Assembly (NCBI GenBank): GCA_902561765.1
Contig: CACEQR010000002.1
Span: 36,001-100,000 of the forward strand
From: an uncultured Pelagibacteraceae bacterium
GTDB taxonomy: Bacteria; Pseudomonadota; Alphaproteobacteria; Pelagibacterales; Pelagibacteraceae
Length of the DNA: 64,000 nucleotides
Direction of reading: 5' to 3'
The notes beneath the pieces are model-generated. The model was given only the letters and a program-made list of their open reading frames with translations, was not told the origin of the DNA and made no database searches. The position numbers and the translations under genes were made by a program. This document shows, piece after piece, positions 44,278 through 53,326 of this stretch (position 1 is its first letter; every line of letters starts with the position of its first letter).

Positions 44278-45477
44278 TTAGTTTAACCATTTTTTATTTT
44301 TTCTTAAAAAATTAATATCGAAAGTCGCGTTTATATTACCATGTAAATATGAGAGATTGTATTTCTTAATGTTATCATTGAAAACATCCCAAAATTTTTT
44401 CTGTAGGTCCTTATCGTGATCTGAATATAAGTAGGTATTATTATACAAACCTTCTGCTTCAAGGCAAAAATCTACTAAATGATTTTTATCATGATATAAA
44501 ACCTGAATTCCTAAGTCACTTAAAGAATTAGTATTAATATTAAAATTAACCTTATTAAAATAGTAAAACATTTCTGAGATATTCAAGACCTTTTTCTCCT
44601 TTTTTAGATACATATTGCACGATGAAATTAGATTGTTGTTATTTGTCCAAGAAGAAAATAGTGGTAAATGAATTTGAGCAAATTTTTTTCTAAAATAAAA
44701 AGAAAAAGTATCCATACCTGTCGCGGTTGTAATACAAAAAGATGATTTGTAGGCTAAATAAAAATCCATAAAATCATTATTTATTTTTGAATTTGCATAG
44801 TCAAAAACATTTGCATTGGTGCTAATAAAATCTTTATCAACAATTTTTCCCATTCTTAGAACTTGATAATTTTTTTCAGCTAGCTTATCTGCAGCATAAA
44901 TAAAATCATCTGAATTCCAATCTCTATAATTATGATATTGAAAGTTTTTATTTGGGTATTTTTCCTTTAAATAAGCAGAGTCTCTTAAACAAAATAAAAC
45001 TATTTTTTTCTCTTCTGAAACTCCTATTTCATTCAATAACTTTTCCCCATATTTAATTTCTTCGTCAGAAAATTTTAAATCACAAGGAAATTTTGACAAT
45101 AAGTTTTTTTTATCTCTATCTCCATCAGGTCCAAATTCAGGTATTTCAAATTTTGTATCTTTGAATAAAAATCTATTTATATTATGTATCTTGGAAACAT
45201 ATATTCTTGGAAAAATTAAAATTTTTTTTCTCCAAATTTTTTCAAGATATAAATTAGAAACAATTTCATCAAAATAAATAATATCATAAAAATTTTTGTT
45301 ACTCATTTTTTTTCCCAAAAGATAAAGCTCAGTGTTTATTAAAAAATGTCCGATCCTTGATGATTTTACCTGACCAAACCTCACTTTTATAATTGGTCTT
45401 ATAGATTTTAAAATTATAAAAATTATAAAACTAAAAAGATAAATTGGAATTAAAATTAATATTTTTAAATAACGCAT
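44278..45477 (-). CDS. TIGR04372-like putative glycosyltransferase (copy A)
   Basis: 399 residues. An N-terminal membrane anchor (about 5-27) is followed by RIGHFLINTELYL, GPDGDRDKKNL, VLFCLRDSAYL, YHNYRDWN and YQVLRMGK, then SFCITTATGMDTFSFYF. The same ladder of motifs is found in the protein at 54655-55971, so the two are paralogues. I recall the family as TIGR04372, a putative glycosyltransferase found only in surface-carbohydrate clusters. Activity is unproven. It precedes the flippase gene by 4 bases. Confidence 0.72.
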   Translation of the reverse strand: MRYLKILILIPIYLFSFIIFIILKSIRPIIKVRFGQVKSSRIGHFLINTELYLLGKKMSNKNFYDIIYFDEIVSNLYLEKIWRKKILIFPRIYVSKIHNINRFLFKDTKFEIPEFGPDGDRDKKNLLSKFPCDLKFSDEEIKYGEKLLNEIGVSEEKKIVLFCLRDSAYLKEKYPNKNFQYHNYRDWNSDDFIYAADKLAEKNYQVLRMGKIVDKDFISTNANVFDYANSKINNDFMDFYLAYKSSFCITTATGMDTFSFYFRKKFAQIHLPLFSSWTNNNNLISSCNMYLKKEKKVLNISEMFYYFNKVNFNINTNSLSDLGIQVLYHDKNHLVDFCLEAEGLYNNTYLYSDHDKDLQKKFWDVFNDNIKKYNLSYLHGNINATFDINFLRKNKKWLN

Positions 45478-45508
45478 TACAAATTATTTTTACAAAAAAA
45501 ATATACAA

Positions 45509-47032
45509 CTATTTTAAAATATACTGAGATGCTTTTAAAATTTTTAATTTGTCTATTCTTTTACTATTCCCCATAGTTTCTACTGAATGGGCTCCAGCTA
45601 AAGAACTCATAAAAAGTATTAAATCTTTATTTAATTTTTGTTTTAAAAGAGGAGACAAAAGTGACATTAAAGAGTCTCCAGCACCTATTTTATCAATTAT
45701 TTTACCTGCAAATGCAGGACAAGAAATGAACTCTCCAGTTTTTTTTTCATACATCATTACACCCTGACTTCCTCTAGTGACTACAACAAATTTTGCTCTT
45801 AAATTTTTAGAAATTTTAGGTATTAAATTTTGCAGTTTCGCATTTTTGTTTCTTAATTCATGCCTTAATTCAGACTCGTTTATTATAATACAATTAGATT
45901 TATTGAACTTATTAATATTATGATGACCATAGTTTGCAGCATTTAATTGTGAATTAAGAACCAAAAATTTTGATTTTCTACATATTGTTTTAGCAATATT
46001 TTCCGTAATAAATCCATGACCATAATCAGACAAAATAACTAAATCAAATTTTTTTAAGCTATTTAAAAGTATTTTATTAAGTTGATTTTCTTGGACATGA
46101 TTTAAATTCTCATCGTCAATTTCATAAGTTCCAAAAAGTTTATTTTTTGATAACAAATCAATAAATTTTTTTTTTATAATTGTTGGAGAATTTTTCTTTT
46201 TTATAAATTTTAATTTAATATTTTTTTCTAAATTTTTTTTTATAAAATTTAGATACTCTTGTTTTTCTCCAATCATTGTTAGTAATGAGATATTATCACA
46301 AAAACTTGAAATATTATTAGCTATTGCTCCTGCACCCCCTAAATACTGCTCAAGTTTTTTGTGATGAAACATCATCACAGGATCTTTTCCAGATTTACCC
46401 AATGCCTCACAGAAAAGATATTGATCAATTATAGTCTCACCAATAACCAGCACTTTCAACTTTCTTAATTTTTCTACTTCTTTTTTAATCTGGGTAAATT
46501 CTATTTTTGATTTAACTTTAAGAATCATTTTTTTTTGTTCCTTGTTAAAAATATCTAAATTTGAATTAAGTATTTTACTTGAACTATAAGTTATAGCGCT
46601 CGTATATTTTATTGAACCCTTAACTTGGTTAATTGCTTTACTTTCCTCATAGATTTTTTGTGTCAAATCATCTTTATTTTTTTTGTAATCTGGACCTTTG
46701 CAATAAATGTTCGGCTTTAATATTTTAATAGTTTCTACAGCGTCACTCCATTTGTTTTCAGAAACAAAATCTACACATTCCAATGAAGCGATAACTTCCA
46801 TTCTTTGAGCTGAGTCAAATACTGGTCTGTTGGGACCTTTTGAAACATATTTATTAGGTGTAATTGTCACAACCAAAATGTCACCAAATTTTCTAGCTTC
46901 ATTAAAATGTTTAACATGACCTAAATGAAGTAAATCAAATACTCCATGGCACAAAACTACTTTTTTTCCTTTTTTTTTTAATTCAGAAATTTTTTTTGAT
47001 AGATTGTTTAAATTAATAATTTTGTTTTTCAT
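45509..47032 (-). CDS. HldE-like bifunctional protein with reversed domain order
   Basis: 507 residues. The N-terminal ~150 residues are a cytidylyltransferase-fold domain (HGVFDLLHLGHV, HxGH at 36-39; YCKGPDY; SSSKIL). Residues ~185-507 are a PfkB sugar kinase (VIGETIIDQY, GGAGAIANN 232-240, VVTRGSQGV, IGAGDS 449-454 with base Asp452). Canonical HldE has the kinase first and the nucleotidyltransferase last, so order is reversed. The pair would phosphorylate and activate a sugar, perhaps a heptose or tetritol-like compound. It overlaps the downstream-acting SDR gene by 4 bases. Confidence 0.88.
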   Translation of the reverse strand: MKNKIINLNNLSKKISELKKKGKKVVLCHGVFDLLHLGHVKHFNEARKFGDILVVTITPNKYVSKGPNRPVFDSAQRMEVIASLECVDFVSENKWSDAVETIKILKPNIYCKGPDYKKNKDDLTQKIYEESKAINQVKGSIKYTSAITYSSSKILNSNLDIFNKEQKKMILKVKSKIEFTQIKKEVEKLRKLKVLVIGETIIDQYLFCEALGKSGKDPVMMFHHKKLEQYLGGAGAIANNISSFCDNISLLTMIGEKQEYLNFIKKNLEKNIKLKFIKKKNSPTIIKKKFIDLLSKNKLFGTYEIDDENLNHVQENQLNKILLNSLKKFDLVILSDYGHGFITENIAKTICRKSKFLVLNSQLNAANYGHHNINKFNKSNCIIINESELRHELRNKNAKLQNLIPKISKNLRAKFVVVTRGSQGVMMYEKKTGEFISCPAFAGKIIDKIGAGDSLMSLLSPLLKQKLNKDLILFMSSLAGAHSVETMGNSKRIDKLKILKASQYILK

Positions 47033-48024
47033 TTAGTTTTTAAATATTGAAACCAAACTTTTGTTGCTTTCTTGATACTTTGTTTATCCCATAATGGTGC
47101 ATTTTTCCAACTTTCTATATCATCAAGCATAAATTTAACACCTTTCTTAAAATTTATTTTTGGTCTCCATTTTAAATCTTTCTTTATTTTTTTTATATTT
47201 GCCCAAGTGCAATCTGGTTCTCCTGGTCTTTTTGGTATAAAAATTTTTTTTCCACCAATTAAATTGGCAAGATTTAATATTGAAATAGGTTTATTTGCTC
47301 CAAGATTGTAAATATTGTTACTTTGTTTAGATTTTGCAGCTAAATAGAACCCCTCAACTACATCAGTAACATAAAGAAAGTCTCTGGTTTGTTTACCATC
47401 ACCAACTATTGTTAAAGGTTTTTTAACAAGATGTTGTTTAAGAAAAACACCAAAAACTGCACCATAAAGACCTGTTGTTCTTACTCTAGGACCATATGCA
47501 TTAAAAATTCTTATCGAGATTACTGGTAACTTGTAGACCTTATTCCAGTGCAATGCTGCTTGTTCACCTAAATATTTACTTAGCGCATAAGGATATTGAG
47601 GTGAGATTTGATGCTTTTCATCTGTAGGAGTTTTTGCCAATCCATAGCAGGAAGATGAAGCTGCATAAACAAATTTTTTAATACCGTAATATCTTGATGC
47701 TTCTAAAATTTTTGTCGTGCCAATAACATTGGTCTGCATATAATGATCTGGCTTTTCTATGGATGGAACTATGTCTCCAGATCCTGCGAAGTGAAATACG
47801 TAATCTACATCTTTAAAAAAATTGTCATTTTTTTTGATATTTAAAATATCAATTTTTTTAAATTTTAATTTTTTTGATTTTAAGTGCTTTATTATGTTTT
47901 GAGTTCTTCCCCCAGATAAATTATCTATTACTCTAACTTCATAATTTTTTTTTATAAGTAGGTCCACCATGTGACTACCTATGAAACCTGCTCCACCAGT
48001 TACTACTGCAATTTTTTTTCTCAC
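47029..48024 (-). CDS. Nucleotide-sugar epimerase/dehydratase (extended SDR, GalE/RffG-like)
   Basis: 331 residues. VTGGAGFIGSHMVDLL, HFAGSGDIVPSIEKP, YAASSSCYGL, YPYALSKYLGE with the YxxxK triad, and IRIFNAYGPRVR are canonical. GDGKQTRDFLYVTDV is also standard. It belongs to the sporadic-cluster operon between the HldE-like gene and a second SDR, each overlapping by 4 bases. The substrate is presumably the nucleotide sugar made by the HldE-like protein. Specific reaction unknown. Confidence 0.86.
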   Translation of the reverse strand: MRKKIAVVTGGAGFIGSHMVDLLIKKNYEVRVIDNLSGGRTQNIIKHLKSKKLKFKKIDILNIKKNDNFFKDVDYVFHFAGSGDIVPSIEKPDHYMQTNVIGTTKILEASRYYGIKKFVYAASSSCYGLAKTPTDEKHQISPQYPYALSKYLGEQAALHWNKVYKLPVISIRIFNAYGPRVRTTGLYGAVFGVFLKQHLVKKPLTIVGDGKQTRDFLYVTDVVEGFYLAAKSKQSNNIYNLGANKPISILNLANLIGGKKIFIPKRPGEPDCTWANIKKIKKDLKWRPKINFKKGVKFMLDDIESWKNAPLWDKQSIKKATKVWFQYLKTK

Positions 48025-49022
48025 TTTGCTTGAATTCTTTTTAATCTCTTTACATTAAAATAAAAATCATCATCAAAACTATTAGGCAAAAGATTTTTCT
48101 TAAATGCATTACATAACTCTACAATTGCATTTTCTATACTAAACTTCGGAGAAAAATTTAGTTTTTGTTTAATTTTATCAGAATTTATATGGTAAGATCT
48201 ATTATCATCAGAATCTGTTTTAAAAATTTCTATTTCTTTATAAGAAAATTCTCTCATAACTACTTTTTTAACTAACTCAGCAATTTGGTTTATTGACATA
48301 TTTTGATAACCAACATTAAAAGTTTCATTTTGAATATCATCTTTTTGAGCTTCGATTAAATGATTTACTACATCACAATAATCTTGAATATGTAAGTTTG
48401 GTCTTAATTGATCTCCACCAAAAACTTGGATTTTTTTTTTATTTACAGCAAAATTAGTTAATATATTTACTGATACATCTAATCTTTGTCTTGGAGCATA
48501 ACCACAAACAGTTGCAGGTCTAAAAATCACTCCCTCAAAATTATTAGAGGTATTATTTAACAACATTGGTTCACATTGACCTTTGTAATCATTATAAAGA
48601 GTTAAAGGTACTAGGGGATGATCTTCTGTAACGTTTTTTTTATCTGATACCCCATATACTGAACTTGTGGAGGCGTATATAAATCTCTTAATACCATTTT
48701 CTTTAGCAGCAATAACCATAGGTTCAAAACAATCAAGATTTATTGTTTTTGATAATTTTTCGTCAAGCTGGAAACTTGCATCATTTGATATACAAGCAAG
48801 ATGTAAAAAAATATCATGATTTTCACAAGATTTTTTCAATTTAATAATATCTCTAATATCGCCATTAATAATTTTTAAGTTTTTATTTTTAGGTAGAAAA
48901 TTATGCCCAAAATACATTATATCGTATACGGTTACTTTATAACCTTTATCAAGAAGTTGTGGTACCAATCTACTTCCACAATAACCAGCTCCACCAGTGA
49001 TAAATATAGATTTAATTTTCAT
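48021..49022 (-). CDS. Extended SDR nucleotide-sugar enzyme (second in sporadic cluster)
   Basis: 333 residues. ITGGAGYCGSRLV, HLACISNDASFQLDE, YASTSSVYGVSD and a late TLYNDYKGQCEP where Y and K of the active site are spaced as YxxxK (Y-N-D-Y-K). VIFRPATVCGYAPRQRLD is reminiscent of SDRs often found beside E1-like pairs in LPS clusters. It ends directly before the HAD gene and overlaps the other SDR by 4 bases. Reaction not assignable. Confidence 0.8.
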   Translation of the reverse strand: MKIKSIFITGGAGYCGSRLVPQLLDKGYKVTVYDIMYFGHNFLPKNKNLKIINGDIRDIIKLKKSCENHDIFLHLACISNDASFQLDEKLSKTINLDCFEPMVIAAKENGIKRFIYASTSSVYGVSDKKNVTEDHPLVPLTLYNDYKGQCEPMLLNNTSNNFEGVIFRPATVCGYAPRQRLDVSVNILTNFAVNKKKIQVFGGDQLRPNLHIQDYCDVVNHLIEAQKDDIQNETFNVGYQNMSINQIAELVKKVVMREFSYKEIEIFKTDSDDNRSYHINSDKIKQKLNFSPKFSIENAIVELCNAFKKNLLPNSFDDDFYFNVKRLKRIQAK

Positions 49023-49400
49023 TTATATATTTTTTAAAATTTTATTTATTCTGTTTGACCAATTGTTATTAAAAAAAATTGCTTTGTCATCAATGATTAA
49101 ATCAAATGAAGGTTTTCCAAAAATTAATTTGTGATACTTTAATCCCCATTCATTTAACTTTTTTTTTGTAAATTTATAACCTTGTTTTTTGGCTTTGTTA
49201 ACAATATCTTTGTGTCGACCCATGTAACGAGCTGTAAAAATTTTTATTGTATAACCTTTCATGTAGAGCTGATTAATTGCATGTATATTTTTTTTGATTG
49301 GTTTTGAGTCCATATAATTATTTCCAATCGTTCTACATATAACTCCATCTATATCAAAACATATTGTTTTTTTTATTTTTTTTTGCACAATTCTAAACAA
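49023..49400 (-). CDS. Small HAD-superfamily phosphatase-like protein
   Basis: 125 residues. HAD motif I CFDIDGVIC with the nucleophile Asp, motif II-like FTARYMGR, and the late DLIIDDKA acidic motif. The size and lack of a cap match small capsule-biosynthesis phosphatases. In a heptose-like route a phosphatase would act between kinase and nucleotidyltransferase, so it may serve the HldE-like enzyme; this is inference. It starts 28 bases inside the E1 beta gene. Confidence 0.8.
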   Translation of the reverse strand: MFRIVQKKIKKTICFDIDGVICRTIGNNYMDSKPIKKNIHAINQLYMKGYTIKIFTARYMGRHKDIVNKAKKQGYKFTKKKLNEWGLKYHKLIFGKPSFDLIIDDKAIFFNNNWSNRINKILKNI

Positions 49401-50365
49401 CTTTTGATTACTTTATTATGATCAAAATAAAATTTATTTTCTAAAACTGATGACATTGGTACATGGCTATTGGGCCAATTAATTCTTCTTGCGGGTTTTG
49501 CTAATTTAATTCCACTCTCTGAAATTTTTGAAATAATTTCTGATCCTATCCCGAAATTTTTCCATCCATCTTCGACTACCAATATTTTTTTTGTTTTTTT
49601 TACAGAACTAAATATATTTTTCATTTTAAAGTTTGAAAGTTCTCTTAAATCAAATAAGTCTACTTTAATATTAATTTTAGAAAGTTCTTTTGCTGCTTTC
49701 AAAACTGTAAGAGTTGACGCTCCCATTGAAACAACAGTCAAATCTTTTCCTTTTAATCTATGTCTTGGTGAGCTTAAATCTAAAAAATACGGCTCTTTTG
49801 GAACATGCTCTGAAGAATTATATAAAGCTCTATATTCTAAAAATATCACAGGGTCATTTGACATTATACTTGATAAAAGTTGTCCTTTTGCCTCAGAGGG
49901 GGAGGATGGCATTACTACTTTAATTCCAGGGAGATAAGAAAAAAATGTATGCAATGTTTTTGAATGCTGTGGTCCTTGTCCCCAACCCCTACCAATTATA
50001 GCCCTTATAACCAAGGGCATTTTACATTTTCCAGAACTTTTAAAAGACCATAATGAAATCCAATTTACTATCTGTTCAAAAGAAAAAACCATAAAATCTA
50101 CTCTCTGATGAATTAAAATAGGTCTAAGTCCTGCATTTGCCGCTCCAGCTGCAAAAGAGGTTTCGGCTTGCTCAGAATTTGGGGTATCGAAAATTCTTTT
50201 TGATCCGAATTTTTTTTCAATATTTTTATTTGTATTAAAAACCATTGCTCCTTTCTCAACTCCTTGACCTAAAATGAAAACATTTTTATCTAATTTCATA
50301 GCTTGCACTTGTGCCTCATTAATTGCATCTGCAAAACTCAATTTTCTTTTAAATTTACTTTTCAT
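49373..50365 (-). CDS. TPP-dependent E1 beta-like subunit (2-oxoacid dehydrogenase/transketolase pyrimidine domain)
   Basis: 330 residues. DAINEAQVQAMKLD, FGSKRIFDTPNSEQAETSFAAGAANAGLRP (about 74-103), HSKTLHTFFSYLPGIKVVMPSSPSEAKG and the C-terminal transketolase domain (VVEDGWKNFG) are those of pyruvate/acetoin dehydrogenase E1 beta. With E1 alpha (2-base gap) it should form a TPP enzyme, but there is no lipoyl E2 or E3 in the window. Such orphan pairs in carbohydrate clusters may do TPP-driven carboligation on a sugar. The role is unknown. Confidence 0.85.
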   Translation of the reverse strand: MKSKFKRKLSFADAINEAQVQAMKLDKNVFILGQGVEKGAMVFNTNKNIEKKFGSKRIFDTPNSEQAETSFAAGAANAGLRPILIHQRVDFMVFSFEQIVNWISLWSFKSSGKCKMPLVIRAIIGRGWGQGPQHSKTLHTFFSYLPGIKVVMPSSPSEAKGQLLSSIMSNDPVIFLEYRALYNSSEHVPKEPYFLDLSSPRHRLKGKDLTVVSMGASTLTVLKAAKELSKINIKVDLFDLRELSNFKMKNIFSSVKKTKKILVVEDGWKNFGIGSEIISKISESGIKLAKPARRINWPNSHVPMSSVLENKFYFDHNKVIKSCLELCKKK

Positions 50366-50367
50366 AA

Positions 50368-51420
50368 TTAATATGGCGATGAAGCTTTTGGCTTATGTTC
50401 CTCTTGTTTTTCATCAAAAGGAATTTGATTATTATAAAAATTCTTTACTTTTTTTGAATACGTATTTTGATAATTAAATTTTTCGAATGAATTAGGAAAT
50501 TTACTTTGTTCGGCATATTTAAAAGCATTATTAATTTTATTTTTTATTTTCTTTTTTATAAGCATGTTAATATTTTCAAAATCTTTAATTTCTTTTATAA
50601 GTTTATTTTTATAAAAATTTAATGGATCTTTTTTTTTCCATGAATTAATTTCTTTATTTGATCTATAATTATAGTGATCATCACTTTCAGGTCCTACATG
50701 TGCGTTAAACCTATAAGTCATAACCTCTAAAAAAACCGGTCGATTACTAGATTTTATATCTTTAATAATATTTTTAATCTTTAAAAAACATTTTTCAGGA
50801 TTATTTGAATTTATAAAACTAGTTTTGATGCCATAAGGTAAAAGTTTTTTGTAAATATTTAAATTTTTATTTCTTTCCCTCATGTGTGTTTGGGTAGAAT
50901 AAAGATTATTTTCACAAATAAACAAAACTGGTAATTTCATCATCACTGCCATATTAATAACCTCATAACTAATACCTTCATCCATTCCACCATCTCCAAT
51001 AATGGCTACTGACAAATTTTTTTTACCATTGTACTTTTTAGAAAACGCGTCGCCTATCGACATTGCAAAAGACCCTGACAATAAAGCTCCACTATAAAAG
51101 TTAATTTTTTCTAACATCATTTCTTGTGAACCTGACATACCTCCAGAAACACCAGTTTTTTTTCCATAGAACTCAGCAAATAATTGATTCAATGGACCAT
51201 TTTTAGACAGGTAATATCCATGTGATCTATGCCCACAAAAAAGACTGTCTTTTTTATCAATTAATTGTCTTAATACTGCTGGAAGCATTTCTTGACCAAT
51301 GCAAAAGTGCATTGGACATCTCATTTTGTTTCCTTGTCTATATTTTTTAATGAGTTGTTCCTGAACTTCCCTAATATAGAAAAGGCTTTCGTATAATTTA
51401 ATTTTTTCTTTTTTTTTCAT
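50368..51420 (-). CDS. TPP-dependent E1 alpha-like subunit
   Basis: 350 residues. CIGQEMLPAVL, HRSHGYYL, GGMSGSQEM and the TPP-Mg motif starting GDG at 142-144 and ending at N171/N172 (FICENNLYSTQT) match E1 alpha of 2-oxoacid dehydrogenases. HVGPESDDHYNYRS takes the place of the usual phosphorylation loop (HSMSDP in PDH). It is the upstream partner of the E1 beta gene. The 63-base gap before it is the largest within this module. Confidence 0.85.
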   Translation of the reverse strand: MKKKEKIKLYESLFYIREVQEQLIKKYRQGNKMRCPMHFCIGQEMLPAVLRQLIDKKDSLFCGHRSHGYYLSKNGPLNQLFAEFYGKKTGVSGGMSGSQEMMLEKINFYSGALLSGSFAMSIGDAFSKKYNGKKNLSVAIIGDGGMDEGISYEVINMAVMMKLPVLFICENNLYSTQTHMRERNKNLNIYKKLLPYGIKTSFINSNNPEKCFLKIKNIIKDIKSSNRPVFLEVMTYRFNAHVGPESDDHYNYRSNKEINSWKKKDPLNFYKNKLIKEIKDFENINMLIKKKIKNKINNAFKYAEQSKFPNSFEKFNYQNTYSKKVKNFYNNQIPFDEKQEEHKPKASSPY

Positions 51421-51483
51421 GTAAATAATAAATTTATTATTGACTGTTTATATTAAAATTTAAAGATGTACATAATAAAGAAA

Positions 51484-51873
51484 CTATCTCTTAGAAGCTT
51501 TTTTTATAAAAAAAATTTCATCAATTTCTTTAATATCTCTAATATTTTTAACAGTAAGTTCCTCTAGTGCAAAGTAAAGTATTTTTTTTTTCATAACAAA
51601 GAATTTTAATAATTCGTTTCTATTTTTTTTTTTTTCAGGTAATGAAAAAATACTAAAGAATATAATTCCTTCCAATTGATTTATTTCAGATTTCAAAGAA
51701 TTAAGAACATGATATGAATTTTTCATTACATATTCGGTAGCACTTAGTTTGAATTCTATCTTTAATTTTTTAGCATAATCTCTAATTTTTAAATTTTGAA
51801 GAGTTTGTGGAATGAAACTTCCATCAACTTTTCTTGAAGTAATATATCCTCTATACCCTAAACTATTTTTCAT
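51484..51873 (-). CDS. LIC12192-like sporadic carbohydrate cluster protein (function unknown)
   Basis: 129 residues. GYRGYITSRKVDGSFIPQ and NLKIRDYAKKL at the start, then FKLSATEYVMKNSYHVL and IIFFSIFSLP, correspond to what I recall as TIGR04323 (SpoChoClust_1, LIC12192 family). This family appears only in scattered surface-carbohydrate clusters, and no biochemical function is known to me. There is no signal peptide or membrane helix. It overlaps the 2OG oxygenase gene by 11 bases. The family name is from memory, not from a search. Confidence 0.8.
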   Translation of the reverse strand: MKNSLGYRGYITSRKVDGSFIPQTLQNLKIRDYAKKLKIEFKLSATEYVMKNSYHVLNSLKSEINQLEGIIFFSIFSLPEKKKNRNELLKFFVMKKKILYFALEELTVKNIRDIKEIDEIFFIKKASKR

Positions 51874-52657
51874 TTGGATATTTGTATGACATCCCTAATT
51901 TAGTCACTGGTTTCATAGTTATAGGTTTAAAAAAAACACCTATGCTTTTATCTCTGTAAGGTGAAAAAATTGCTTTGAATCTACAATTAAAACTCCACCT
52001 TGTTCCTTTTTCAGAGTTAGCAACATTTCCATGCATAATATTTTGTGTAAAAAGCAATCCTTGTCCATAATCAATTTTTAACCATTTCAAATGTGGTTTA
52101 ACAGCTGTAAACAATTTATTTGTAGACTTATATTTAAAAAATTTTTTTGAAAATTTATTATTTTTATCAGTAGGTAGGATAAACATAGATTTGGTTCTGT
52201 AACAATCAACAAGTGGTAACCAAAGTACGATTTCATATTCTGAGTCACCTACCCAAACATCAGAGTGAAGAGGAAGAGTAGAGCTATCATCATTAGGAAG
52301 TTGGATACTTAAATTACATTTTTTTTGCATAACAAGCTCATTTCCACATATCATTTCTAAATATCTTTTTCCCAAAGAAAAGTAAGCTTTAGAAAACCAT
52401 TTATAAGAATTTATTTTCTCATAAACATATAATCTATAACTATTTAAATCTTTAATTGAAATTTCATTATGTGTATTGTCTAAAGTGAAGTTTTGATTTT
52501 TTTTTTTATATTTTTTTTTTAACCATTCTTTACTTATTTTAATTATAGATTTTTTAATTCTAGTTAAATTTTTCTTATCTTTTATATTAAAAATATAATA
52601 ACCTTTATTTAAAAATTTTTTTTGTACGCGAAGTTCTTCGTTGTTAACAAAATTCAT
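51863..52657 (-). CDS. Sporadic carbohydrate cluster 2OG-Fe(II) oxygenase
   Basis: 264 residues. Iron ligands H131 and D133 lie in LPLHSDVWVGDS, the distal His209 in IMHGNVAN, and 2OG-binding Arg in RWSFNCRFK (220 or 226). The segment YEIVLWLPLVDCYRTKSMFIL (about 141-161) and the pairing with the LIC12192-like protein match what I recall as TIGR04324 (SpoChoClust_2). The substrate is presumably a sugar or its acyl group. It is a different subfamily from the oxygenase at 9984-10766. Confidence 0.84.
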   Translation of the reverse strand: MNFVNNEELRVQKKFLNKGYYIFNIKDKKNLTRIKKSIIKISKEWLKKKYKKKNQNFTLDNTHNEISIKDLNSYRLYVYEKINSYKWFSKAYFSLGKRYLEMICGNELVMQKKCNLSIQLPNDDSSTLPLHSDVWVGDSEYEIVLWLPLVDCYRTKSMFILPTDKNNKFSKKFFKYKSTNKLFTAVKPHLKWLKIDYGQGLLFTQNIMHGNVANSEKGTRWSFNCRFKAIFSPYRDKSIGVFFKPITMKPVTKLGMSYKYPNEK

Positions 52658-52660
52658 ATT

Positions 52661-53326
52661 TTATTTAAAATAAATAAATTCATAATCACCTTTATAGCCA
52701 AAATGATCATAAATCCAGATCCATTCTTTGTCTGTAAAAAAAGACTCAGCAGTCAGTGCCCAACATTGTAAATTAAATAATTCTCTTTCATTTCTATAGC
52801 CCTCTAAAGCCACATAGCCTGCTTTCCCTACTCTTTGAATTTCTTGTAAAGCTTTCTTTAAATCAAAAATTTGAAGATTATGAAGACAGTGGATAGAAAA
52901 AACTAAATCAAATGTTTTATTTTTGTATGGAAATTTATCTTGTGCTCTGTGAACATATAAATATTTTTTAATTTCTTTCTTTGAATTTCTTATTCCATAC
53001 TTTGATATATCAAAACCAGCTATTTTAATTTTTGGTAAAATTTTTTTAATTTCATACAATACAAATCCTTTCCCACACCCGACGTCTAATATTTTTGATT
53101 TATTTGTTAATTTATAATGTTTTATAATTTTTTGGGCCACTGGTTTCATTAAATTTGGAATATATTTATATCCTCCATACCCATATTTTCTTTTTCCATC
53201 CCAATATTGAAAATTATATTTTCTGGCTGTTCTCATACATTGAATTTTATTATTTTTCATTCGTTTAAAATAATCTCGTTTAGTTTTTAAATGAATAGGT
53301 GTTATAATTTTAAGCAATTTTGACAT
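52661..53326 (-). CDS. Class I SAM-dependent methyltransferase
   Basis: 221 residues. An N-terminal RTARKYNFQYWDGKRKYGYGGYKYI segment (about 32-56), then ILDVGCGKGFVLYEI (SAM site), AGFDISKYGI, and LVFSIHCLHNL. The first segment is typical of a sugar- or lipid-associated methyltransferase group seen in surface clusters. It sits 3 bases upstream of the 2OG oxygenase gene and directly abuts the Nudix gene. Methyl acceptor unknown. Confidence 0.82.
   Translation of the reverse strand: MSKLLKIITPIHLKTKRDYFKRMKNNKIQCMRTARKYNFQYWDGKRKYGYGGYKYIPNLMKPVAQKIIKHYKLTNKSKILDVGCGKGFVLYEIKKILPKIKIAGFDISKYGIRNSKKEIKKYLYVHRAQDKFPYKNKTFDLVFSIHCLHNLQIFDLKKALQEIQRVGKAGYVALEGYRNERELFNLQCWALTAESFFTDKEWIWIYDHFGYKGDYEFIYFK

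Noticed and set aside
49470..49937. 155-codon plus-strand frame opposite the E1 beta gene
   Set aside because: E1 beta on the minus strand has full family motifs across this region, so the opposite frame is a shadow.
49373..51420. Housekeeping pyruvate dehydrogenase E1
   Set aside because: No E2 or E3 is adjacent and all neighbours are sugar enzymes, so a standard PDH operon is unlikely.
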